Source of the DNA: Methanomassiliicoccales archaeon
GTDB lineage: Archaea > Thermoplasmatota > Thermoplasmata > Methanomassiliicoccales > UBA472
Direction: 5' to 3'
NCBI GenBank assembly: GCA_028679935.1
Contig: JAJRAL010000030.1
Span: 1 to 13,040, forward strand
Length of the DNA: 13,040 bases
Every line of letters starts with the position of its first letter. Position 1 is the first letter of the stretch. Position numbers and translations under genes: made by a program. This document shows positions 1-6,518 of this stretch, piece after piece. Under the pieces are notes generated by a model, which did not search any database, was not told where the DNA came from, and worked only from the letters and a program-made list of their open reading frames with translations.

Positions 1-345
1 CACCTCAGGAGGGCTGCGCAGCCTCTGGATCGCCTCGTAGACGATGAACAGCGAGACCACCACCAAGATCACGCCGTTGATCAGGGCGACGAGGATCTCG
101 ACCCGCAGGACGCCGAACGTCTGCTTCTCCCCGGCGAGCTTGGTGACCATGTAGCCGGCCCAGAGGCTGAGCCCCAAGGCGATCACGTCGGTGAACATGT
201 GCCCCGCGTCGGATACTAGGGCGAGCGAGCCACTCACGAGGCCCCCCACCAGCTCCACCACGGCGAAGACGACGGTCACGCCCAGTACGATCAACAGGGG
301 GCGCGTGGCCGCCCTCGGCCGCAGGAAGTGCTCATGTCCTTGCAC
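1..345 (-). CDS. Cation diffusion facilitator (zinc-type) transporter, N-terminal part only
   Basis: Read on the minus strand, this gives 115 residues of a CDF-family metal/proton antiporter of the cytoplasmic membrane; the C-terminal part lies beyond the window. The short N-terminus contains GHEH. A first membrane segment spans about residues 16-37, and the second starts around SDAGHMFTD (residues 45-53). In that stretch His49 and Asp53 form the HxxxD metal site typical of Zn/Cd-type members such as ZitB/CzcD. Two further hydrophobic stretches follow, at about 54-65 and 80-102. The start is a GTG at 345-343; the frame is open upstream to a TAA at 375-373, with no ATG. An AT-rich element centred near 372 lies about 27 nt ahead of the GTG, which would fit a leaderless transcript. 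Substrate preference is inferred from the motif only. The gene is divergent from the corrinoid activator, and no functional link is evident. Confidence 0.88.
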   Translation of the reverse strand, partial: MQGHEHFLRPRAATRPLLIVLGVTVVFAVVELVGGLVSGSLALVSDAGHMFTDVIALGLSLWAGYMVTKLAGEKQTFGVLRVEILVALINGVILVVVSLFIVYEAIQRLRSPPEV

Positions 346-367
346 GGTGCATAGATGGCGACCTGGG

Positions 368-377
368 GGATTTTAGC
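368..377. promoter_or_regulatory. Weak shared AT-rich element between divergent genes
   Basis: The short spacer 346-412 is GC-rich except for GATTTTAGCT at 369-378. On the minus strand it reads AGCTAAAATC, centred about 27 nt upstream of the GTG start at 345, as expected for a TATA box of a leaderless archaeal transcript. On the plus strand it lies about 40 nt upstream of the ATG at 413, which would leave a leader of roughly 14 nt. The match to the archaeal consensus is poor, so this is tentative. Confidence 0.3.
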
Positions 378-412
378 TGTTTGTCTGGTGAGGGCTCGGA
401 TAGGGTTAAGCA

Positions 413-2296
413 ATGTCCGGCGAATCATCCCTGGCCATGAGGTCCAAGGTACGGTTCCTTCCCGAGGGCGTGGAAGTCGAGGTCGGCAAGGGCGTCTCGA
501 TCCTGGACGCCGCGAACTTGGCGGGAGTAGGCATCCAGTCCACCTGCGGAGGAAAGGGCACGTGCAAGAAGTGCGCCGTCTCGGTGAAGGGTGACTGGAC
601 CGGGAAGGAGGGTCGCGGCGCGAAGAAGGACCGGGGCAAGCGCGCGACGCGCCTTGCCTGCCAGACTCTCATCTCGGGGAACGTCGAGGTGACCGTCCCG
701 GAAGGGTCGCGGCTCAAGCACGGCAAGATTCTCGCGTCACACCAGACGTTCTCCGGGAGGCTCGATCCGATGGTGAGCTCGACCCTCGTCCACCTTCCGA
801 GGCCGGGGCCGGTCGACAACCTCGCTGATATGGAGCGGATTTCGAGGGAGCTCGCTTTGGACGCCGGTCAACTGGTCATGCCGATTGACATCCTACGCTC
901 GCTCCCGGAACGGCTCAGACAGCTGAACTGGAGGGCGAGCATCATTAGGACCGCGGCGGACCTGGGCGGCGGGGTCGTGGACATCGCCGGCGCGGACCGT
1001 GCTCTGATTGGCGCGGCGCTCGATATTGGCACGACGACTGTCGTGCTGTCGCTGCTCGACCTGAGGAGCGGCAAGACCCTTGCGACCGCTTCCGACTACA
1101 ACCTCCAGATCAAGGCAGGTGACGATGTCATAACTCGCATTTTCTACGCGGAAGAGGGCGGGCTCGAAGAGCTGAGATCGCTCGTCCTCAAGACGATCGC
1201 GTCGCTCATCGAGAAGGCGTGCTCCGCCTCTCCATTCAAGGTGGTCCCCGAAGAGATAGATGCCCTGTCGGTCGCGGGCAACACCACCATGATCCACTTG
1301 TTCCTGGGCATCGATCCCCGCCACATCCGATACGAGCCGTATCTGCCAGCGACCAACGTGCCCCCGATACTGGCTGGGCGCGAGGTGGCCGTGCCGATGA
1401 ACCCGCATGGGCCGGTCTTCTGTCTGCCCGGAAGGGCAGGATTCGTGGGGGGTGATATCACGGCGGACGTGATCGCCTCGGGCATGCGCGAGAGGAAGGA
1501 GCTCGCCATGCTCATCGACGTCGGGACGAACGGCGAGGTAGTGCTCGGCGACGGCGACTTCCTCGTCTCCTGCTCGACCTCGGCCGGCCCAGCGTTCGAA
1601 GGGGGCGAGGTGGCGTGCGGGATGAGGGCGATGACCGGTGCGATCGAGAGCGTGGCCATTGGTGACGATCTTGCAGCGGAGGTCACGGTGATCGGCGACG
1701 GGAAGGCGGCAGGGGTGTGCGGTTCCGGCCTGATAGACCTCCTGGCGCAGATGTTCGTTCGCGGCATAGTGGACCGGTCGGGCAGGTTCAATCTCGGAGA
1801 GTTGCCCGGCATCAGGGAGGTCGACGGATCGAAGGAGTTCGTGATCTCATCCTCGGGATCTCGTGGATCGAAGAAGGAGATCGTCATCCGCGAGGAGGAC
1901 ATCGCCAACCTGATCAGGACCAAGGCCGCGCTATACGCAGGAGGCAGCGTCCTGCTGAGAACGCTGGAGCGCGACGTCCGTCAGGTCAAGCGGGTCTACA
2001 TCGCTGGTGGGTTCGGCAACTACATCGATGTCGAGAACGCGGTCACGATCGGACTGCTGCCAGACCTGTCCCGCGACCGCTTCGTGTTCATCGGCAACGG
2101 GGCACTATCTGGCGCGGTCCAGACGCTTCTCTCGGGCGAGAAGAGGAGAGAGGCGATGAGAGTGCACGAGGAGATGACGTACATCGAGTTGAGCAATTCC
2201 TCGCTCTTCTTCGACGAGTTCTCCTCGGCGTCCTTCCTACCCCACACCAACCTCGATCTCTTCCCTTCGGTCGCGAAGAAGCTCGAGGAGCAGTGA
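413..2296 (+). CDS. acsV: RACo/AcsV-type reductive activator of the corrinoid iron-sulfur protein
   Basis: This 627-residue protein has the domain order of RACo, the ATP-dependent activator that returns Co(II) in the corrinoid iron-sulfur protein to Co(I). An N-terminal [2Fe-2S] ferredoxin domain carries Cys45, Cys51, Cys54 and Cys83 (C-x5-C-x2-C-x28-C). After a linker comes an ASKHA-fold ATPase (DUF4445 family): phosphate-1 motif DIGTTT at 204-209, SVAGNTTM near 287-294, DVGTNGE at 369-375, CGSGLID at 436-442 and IAGGFGN at 530-536. The C-terminus keeps the family's LPHTNLDLFPS stretch. Length matches the family (about 600-650). The start at 413 is the first ATG; an alternative ATG lies at 437, and neither has a strong ribosome-binding site. 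Methanogens normally use the unrelated [4Fe-4S] protein RamA, so a [2Fe-2S] RACo matches the bacterial character of the CFeSP genes at 4224-6508, its likely partner. Confidence 0.92.
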   Translation: MSGESSLAMRSKVRFLPEGVEVEVGKGVSILDAANLAGVGIQSTCGGKGTCKKCAVSVKGDWTGKEGRGAKKDRGKRATRLACQTLISGNVEVTVPEGSRLKHGKILASHQTFSGRLDPMVSSTLVHLPRPGPVDNLADMERISRELALDAGQLVMPIDILRSLPERLRQLNWRASIIRTAADLGGGVVDIAGADRALIGAALDIGTTTVVLSLLDLRSGKTLATASDYNLQIKAGDDVITRIFYAEEGGLEELRSLVLKTIASLIEKACSASPFKVVPEEIDALSVAGNTTMIHLFLGIDPRHIRYEPYLPATNVPPILAGREVAVPMNPHGPVFCLPGRAGFVGGDITADVIASGMRERKELAMLIDVGTNGEVVLGDGDFLVSCSTSAGPAFEGGEVACGMRAMTGAIESVAIGDDLAAEVTVIGDGKAAGVCGSGLIDLLAQMFVRGIVDRSGRFNLGELPGIREVDGSKEFVISSSGSRGSKKEIVIREEDIANLIRTKAALYAGGSVLLRTLERDVRQVKRVYIAGGFGNYIDVENAVTIGLLPDLSRDRFVFIGNGALSGAVQTLLSGEKRREAMRVHEEMTYIELSNSSLFFDEFSSASFLPHTNLDLFPSVAKKLEEQ

Positions 2297-2389
2297 AGTC
2301 CGAAACGTGTCATTCCGCCTGGGCTGGTATTGGACCATGGGCTGGGTGGACCTGGCCAGTCTTGCGATATCACACTCCCAGGTATGGGC

Positions 2390-2403
2390 AGAAAAGGTTT
2401 ATC
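2390..2403 (+). promoter_or_regulatory. Archaeal-type promoter (BRE plus TATA box) of the methyltransferase-cooC operon
   Basis: AGAAAAGGTTTATC resembles the archaeal purine-rich BRE followed by a TTTAT box. The box centre (about 2400) is 29 nt before the ATG at 2429, which would put the transcript start at or within about 2 nt of the start codon, giving a leaderless mRNA. No Shine-Dalgarno sequence precedes this ATG, in agreement. The remainder of the spacer 2297-2428 shows no gene and no convincing terminator. Confidence 0.6.
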
Positions 2404-2428
2404 AGAGCCTAGCTGAATCTGCTGGAAC

Positions 2429-3457
2429 ATGCACTGGGGAGGACTGCCGCTCTGCATCGGCTCGCTGCCGCACAAGGATCCAGCCAAGGCGGTCGACCTG
2501 ATCCTCAAGCATTTGAAGCGCATCCCGTTCTGGCCACAGCTGCCGGCGATGGGCTTCGGAGAGAACATGTACGCCCAGTACGCCTTCAGGCTGCCGGGCG
2601 CAAGGATCGACAATGAGAAGAGACGGATCTCGGTCGATCTCTCTTCGGTCGAGCCGGAGCGGTTCTACGAGGCGGTCATCGCCGACGAAGTGAGCTACTT
2701 CGAGCACCCGAAGAAGCAGTTCCATGGCCTCTATGAGCTCCTTTCCCGCAGGTTGCCACCGGAGACATTAGCGGTCAAAGGGCAGGTGACCGGTCCGGTG
2801 AGCCTCGGGCTCCAGGTCTTCGACCAGAACGGCAAGTCGGTCATCTACGACGATGCCTACTGCGAGATGGTACGCCGCAACGTGAATCTCTGCCTACGCT
2901 GGCAGGAATCGAAGTTGAGGGAAAAGAGTGGCAACTCGATCATGTTCGTCGACGAACCGTCGCTCTCGCTCGTCGGGACGCCCTTCGCGGCGATATCGTC
3001 GGAGCAGGTGAGGACCTGGATCGACGACTCGGTCGAGGGGCTGAAGGGGCACAAGGGACTGCATTGCTGCGGCAACACAGACTGGTCGACGGCGCTCAGC
3101 ACCGAGATAGACATCCTGTCGTTCGACGCGTACGATTATGGCCACACGATCTCACTCTATCCCAGCGATGTCATGTCGTTCATCGATCGGGGCGGGACCA
3201 TCGCCTGGGGCATCGTCCCGAACCGAGAGGAGACCCTCAAGCAGGAGACGATGGGCTCACTGTTGGAGCGTCTTGACGGGTCTATCGAGAAGCTCGCTTC
3301 GAAGGGAGTGCCGAGGAAGAGGATCGTCGAATCGTCACTCATCACGCCCCAGTGCGGACTCGAAGGCTTGGACGAGAGCACGAGTGAAGCGGCGATCCGA
3401 ATGCTGGTCGCCCTCTCGGACGAGTTCAGGAGTCGGAACGGGTTGGAGACGCAATGA
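2429..3457 (+). CDS. Core-MetE-like corrinoid-dependent methionine synthase (MesB-like candidate)
   Basis: This 342-residue protein has the UROD/MetE-like TIM barrel but lacks the N-terminal half of classical MetE (about 750 residues), so it is a core MetE of the folate-independent kind. Visible landmarks are GSLPHKDP near the N-terminus, DEPSLS at 175-180 (homocysteine-binding DEP motif), the zinc motif HCC at 212-214 (HxC) and PQCGL with Cys309, matching the second zinc cysteine of MetE. The zinc Glu of MetE is not obvious; the segment contains Asp233 and Asp236 instead. Core MetE proteins take the methyl group from methylcobalamin or from the CFeSP, as reported for Dehalococcoides; the neighbouring CFeSP genes favour the latter here. 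The gene appears leaderless and overlaps cooC by 4 bases (ATGA), so the two are probably co-translated. Another corrinoid-linked methyltransferase role cannot be excluded. Confidence 0.78.
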   Translation: MHWGGLPLCIGSLPHKDPAKAVDLILKHLKRIPFWPQLPAMGFGENMYAQYAFRLPGARIDNEKRRISVDLSSVEPERFYEAVIADEVSYFEHPKKQFHGLYELLSRRLPPETLAVKGQVTGPVSLGLQVFDQNGKSVIYDDAYCEMVRRNVNLCLRWQESKLREKSGNSIMFVDEPSLSLVGTPFAAISSEQVRTWIDDSVEGLKGHKGLHCCGNTDWSTALSTEIDILSFDAYDYGHTISLYPSDVMSFIDRGGTIAWGIVPNREETLKQETMGSLLERLDGSIEKLASKGVPRKRIVESSLITPQCGLEGLDESTSEAAIRMLVALSDEFRSRNGLETQ

Positions 3458-4209
3458 GCTTCCGCATCGCCGTCGCCGGCAAGGGGGGCGTCGGCAAGAC
3501 GACGATCTCTGCGTTGCTGGTGCGGGCACTGAACGAGCGGACCGGCAAGGTCATCATGGCCGTGGACGCCGACCCGAACTCGAACCTGGGGGAGAAGCTC
3601 GGGGTCAGGCCCGAGCTCACGGTAGGCGATCTGAGGGAGGAGATGCTCAGGAATGCCGACAACCTACCTGTCGGCCAGAGCAAGCAGGAGTACGTCGAGT
3701 ACCAGATGCGCCTCGCAACCGTCGAAGGGGAAGGATTCGACCTGCTCTCGATGGGCCGCCCCGAAGGGCCGGGGTGCTATTGCTACATCAACAATATCCT
3801 GCGAACGTTCCTCGACGAGGCGATGGATGACTACGACTTCGTGGTCATCGACAACGAGGCGGGAATGGAGCATCTATCGCGGAGGACGACGAAGAGCATG
3901 GACATCCTGATGGCGGTCTCCGATCCGACGAAGACGGGAATGGAAACGGTCGCACGCCTCGTGTCCCTCGCAAAGGAAATGGGAATCGATATTGGGTGCC
4001 TGGCGCTCGTCATGAATGGGGTCAAGGGTCAACCAGTCCCTGCCGTCGAGCAGATGGCCGAGGGAATGTTGCCTTGCAGGACGTTCGCCGTCCCGTTCAG
4101 CGAGGACCTGATGAACCTCAACGCCGAGGGGCGGTCGCTCCTCGAGCTTGGAGAGAACGACCACGCGTACAAGGCGGTAAAAACGATGCTCGACGATCTG
4201 GTATTGTGA
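3454..4209 (+). CDS. cooC: CooC/AcsF-type nickel-insertion ATPase for CODH/ACS maturation
   Basis: A 251-residue MinD/ParA-type P-loop ATPase. It has the deviant Walker A GKGGVGKTT at residues 9-17, DADPN near 38-42, and a Walker B-type segment VVIDNEAGMEHL around Asp133. The diagnostic feature is Cys108-Tyr-Cys110 within GRPEGPGCYCYINN; this CxC pair binds nickel or zinc at the dimer interface of CooC and AcsF. Such proteins use ATP to load nickel into the CODH C-cluster (CooC) or the ACS A-cluster (AcsF). Length is typical (about 250). The start at 3454 overlaps the preceding stop, and GGAG sits 5 nt upstream at 3445-3448. Because the local CODH domain has an altered C-cluster site, the ACS A-cluster may be the main client; that is inference. 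Confidence 0.92.
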   Translation: MSFRIAVAGKGGVGKTTISALLVRALNERTGKVIMAVDADPNSNLGEKLGVRPELTVGDLREEMLRNADNLPVGQSKQEYVEYQMRLATVEGEGFDLLSMGRPEGPGCYCYINNILRTFLDEAMDDYDFVVIDNEAGMEHLSRRTTKSMDILMAVSDPTKTGMETVARLVSLAKEMGIDIGCLALVMNGVKGQPVPAVEQMAEGMLPCRTFAVPFSEDLMNLNAEGRSLLELGENDHAYKAVKTMLDDLVL

Positions 4210-4223
4210 CGCTTGTGTAAACC

Positions 4224-5552
4224 TCACCGAAGCGACTTGAGGAACTTCGGCAATCCGCTCGATTCCTTCGGCCCGACGGTCACCTTGAGCCCGGTCGTCT
4301 CTTGCAGCTTTCCACTCATCCTCGTGACCATTCCCGGGATGATCAGTTCGCCGCGGGTGGACCGCTGCTTCGCGCCGCTTGTCTCAATGGCCTTCGCGAC
4401 CCCCTCAGGAGTGAGCTTCCCCGCCGCGAAGGCGGTCATCACGCTCAGTCCCTCGGAATCCACGACAAGCAACCAGGCGGGCACCCTGCTCTTCTCGATG
4501 TCCGCCAGAACCGTGAAGTAGGTCAGCGAGAAGTTCGTGGTGAAGAGGATCGGCGCCTTCTCATCCGGGTTGTTCACCGGGTAGATGCCGGGCTTGACTT
4601 GTATCGGGACCTGCGGGTCGGTGTAGATGTTCTGCCTTAGGACGAAGAGGGGCATCGCCTGAAAGTCCTCGAGTTCGTCAAACACGACCAGGCTGCCGTA
4701 CTTCATCGTCGCCATCATGCCCATCACGACCGCGTGCTCGCCCGAGCCGGCCATGACGACCATCGGATAGCCGAGGCCGCGGAAGAGCCGCTTGACGGAG
4801 ACCTTGCGCACGATCGACGACCTTTCGAGCAGCGTCTTGATGTCCTTCGTGCCTAGGTCAAGGACGATGTCCTCCACACCCGCTCCTTTGACTTTCGCGA
4901 CGAGGTCGGCGAGCTCGTTCAGCCCCTTCCCATTGCGGACGACGAGCGGGCACTTGAGCTCCTTCGCGACCTGTGTCATCGGGACGAAGTTCGATTCGTC
5001 GGCCGCGCATAGGAGCGGCACCCTCGAGGCGATCTTGGATGCCGCGGTTCTCATCGCCACCGCGTCCTTCGAGACGAGGACTATCGCCCCTTCGTACCCC
5101 GCAACCACTCGTTCGGCTGTCTTTGCGAAACGCTCCGGATCCCCGGAGTCGTTCTTGATCGCGAACGCGTCGAGCTTCAGAGTCTGGCCGACGCGCTCGA
5201 GCGTCATCCGCGCTGCCTTGTCGAGGCGCTTTTCGATGCCCGCCTCGTCGAGCGAATCCGAGACGGCGAGAGAGAACGCGATAGGATGGAAGAACTTCTT
5301 CTCATGGCGGTAGAGCTCGGTCTCGTCACCCATCTCCACGACGTTCTTCCCAGAGCCGAACTTCACTAGCCGGATCGGCGGCGCGGCGCTCGCGGCGAAC
5401 TGCTTCTTCGCCTCATCCGAGAGGAACGGGCAATCCTCCAGCTTCGCCTTCGAGTTGGCGATCTGCATCGCGAAAGCCAGACAGGTAGGGTAGTTGCACT
5501 TGCCGCAGTTCTTCTTCGGCAGGAACTTGAAGACCTCGATGGCGGTCGGCAT
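4224..5552 (-). CDS. acsC: Corrinoid iron-sulfur protein large (gamma) subunit AcsC/CdhE
   Basis: This 442-residue protein is the cobamide-binding, [4Fe-4S]-carrying subunit of the CFeSP. It accepts the methyl group from a tetrahydropterin carrier and hands it to the ACS A-cluster. The N-terminal cluster motif is Cys16-x2-Cys19-x4-Cys24-x16-Cys41 in KKNCGKCNYPTCLAFAM. A TIM-barrel domain follows, with the conserved EMGDETELYRHEKKFFH, and then a C-terminal corrinoid-binding domain with TDPQVPIQV and TTNFSLTY. The sequence resembles bacterial AcsC closely. Two adjacent ATGs (5555 and 5552) are possible starts; 5552 is preferred because GGAGG at 5563-5559 is then 6 nt away and the protein begins MPTAIEVFK like Moorella AcsC. 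The frame stays open much further upstream, but that part overlaps acsD and is not homologous. The start shares one base with the acsD stop, so translation is probably coupled. Confidence 0.95.
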   Translation of the reverse strand: MPTAIEVFKFLPKKNCGKCNYPTCLAFAMQIANSKAKLEDCPFLSDEAKKQFAASAAPPIRLVKFGSGKNVVEMGDETELYRHEKKFFHPIAFSLAVSDSLDEAGIEKRLDKAARMTLERVGQTLKLDAFAIKNDSGDPERFAKTAERVVAGYEGAIVLVSKDAVAMRTAASKIASRVPLLCAADESNFVPMTQVAKELKCPLVVRNGKGLNELADLVAKVKGAGVEDIVLDLGTKDIKTLLERSSIVRKVSVKRLFRGLGYPMVVMAGSGEHAVVMGMMATMKYGSLVVFDELEDFQAMPLFVLRQNIYTDPQVPIQVKPGIYPVNNPDEKAPILFTTNFSLTYFTVLADIEKSRVPAWLLVVDSEGLSVMTAFAAGKLTPEGVAKAIETSGAKQRSTRGELIIPGMVTRMSGKLQETTGLKVTVGPKESSGLPKFLKSLR

Positions 5553-6508
5553 CATCTCCCTCCCATCAGTTCGTCGATCGCCTCTCTGACGATCTTCGCG
5601 GCCGAGGGGCTGCGCATGACGACTATGTCCGCGCCGGCCATGATCGCCGCGATGCCGGTGGTGGCCTCCCACCAGACGGCGCGCTCCTTCAGCCCATCGT
5701 GGCCCAGTACCTCCTCGTTCGCCTCCTTCGCCTTCCACGCCGGCGAGGTGTCGCAGAGCAGCGGCACCTGTAGCATCGAGTCTCCCATCAGCGCCGCGAT
5801 CCTGATGCGCTCCATGACCGAGTAGGTGTACTCTAGCCCCATGCCGAGCGAGGCCATCAGCGGGTCGGTGATGATCCGCTCCTTGCGCACTCCGAAATCG
5901 GTGAGAAGGATGTTGATCTGCTTCGCCAGGTTGACGTCGAGGTTCGAGAACGAGAGCACCGACTGGTCGTTCGCCATCGCCGCCGCCGAGATGGACTTGT
6001 AGGCCGCCTCGTCGGCGTGGCCGAGCAGGAGCTTCTCCTTGCTTGCGAGGTTGCTCACCGCCTCCATGACCTTGGCGTCCTTGTCCTCCCTTCCACACCC
6101 ATAGACGATCAGCGGAACGTCGACGACCTCGAGGACCGATCTGACGGTCGATGCCGCCTCCTCGGGCGAGCGGTTCTCTTCCTCGGGATTCACCGAGTGC
6201 AGCTTGATACAGACGAGGTCCGCGCCCCACTCCTCGGCCCACTTCTTGGCCCAGGCGGCGGGATCCTTCGCCACATCTCCCAACTCCTCCTCAACCTGGG
6301 GCTGCAGGTCGTCCGTGCGATCGATGACCTCGCCGGCTATGAGCGGACGGTTCGGGATCGCGCCCTCGTATGAGAGGAACGGCATTCCGGTCTCTCCGCC
6401 GACGACGAGGGAACGAGAGCGGCTGCCGCCCTGCTCCTTGGTCGCCCCGAGCGTGACCGCTCCGATCTTGCCGCTCCACCTCTCTTTGGGTACTGGCACT
6501 TCGACCAT
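5552..6508 (-). CDS. acsD: Corrinoid iron-sulfur protein small (delta) subunit AcsD/CdhD
   Basis: A 318-residue TIM-barrel protein that pairs with AcsC to form the CFeSP heterodimer and helps cradle the corrinoid. Family stretches seen are VTLGATKEQGGSRS and VVGGETGMPF near the N-terminus, GADLVCIKLHSVNPEE, VPLIVYGCG, LDVNLAKQINILL, GLGMGLEYTYSVMERIRIAAL, and a C-terminal REAIDELM. The length and these motifs match bacterial AcsD (about 310 residues) rather than the longer methanogen CdhD. A GTG at 6517 is an alternative start. ATG 6508 is preferred because GAGGTG at 6520-6515 lies exactly 6 nt upstream; that site overlaps the stop codon of the fusion gene. The gene is between the CODH-ACS fusion and acsC in a tightly packed operon, which gives the CFeSP and its acetyl-CoA-forming partner together. 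Confidence 0.95.
   Translation of the reverse strand: MVEVPVPKERWSGKIGAVTLGATKEQGGSRSRSLVVGGETGMPFLSYEGAIPNRPLIAGEVIDRTDDLQPQVEEELGDVAKDPAAWAKKWAEEWGADLVCIKLHSVNPEEENRSPEEAASTVRSVLEVVDVPLIVYGCGREDKDAKVMEAVSNLASKEKLLLGHADEAAYKSISAAAMANDQSVLSFSNLDVNLAKQINILLTDFGVRKERIITDPLMASLGMGLEYTYSVMERIRIAALMGDSMLQVPLLCDTSPAWKAKEANEEVLGHDGLKERAVWWEATTGIAAIMAGADIVVMRSPSAAKIVREAIDELMGGR
5556..5564 (-). promoter_or_regulatory. Strong Shine-Dalgarno site deciding the acsC start
   Basis: On the minus strand GGGAGGGAG directly precedes the tandem ATGATG of acsC. The GGAGG core ends 6 nt before the second ATG but only 3 nt before the first, favouring 5552 as the start. The site lies inside the end of acsD, as expected for coupled translation. 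Confidence 0.7.
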
Positions 6509-6518
6509 CGATCGCACC

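Noticed and set aside
2297..2390. Possible terminator or small gene after the RACo gene
   Set aside because: Only 5-bp stems (CCTGG/CCAGG) and short GGGCTGG repeats are seen, with no T-rich tract. A 64-codon frame starting at 2307 overlaps the next gene and shows no homology.
5556..6242. Upstream extension of the acsC reading frame, giving an apparent 672-residue protein
   Set aside because: The extra part lies wholly inside acsD in another frame, is rich in Arg/Gly/His as expected of a shadow frame in GC-rich DNA, and has no homology. A strong ribosome-binding site and the family-typical N-terminus place the start at 5552.
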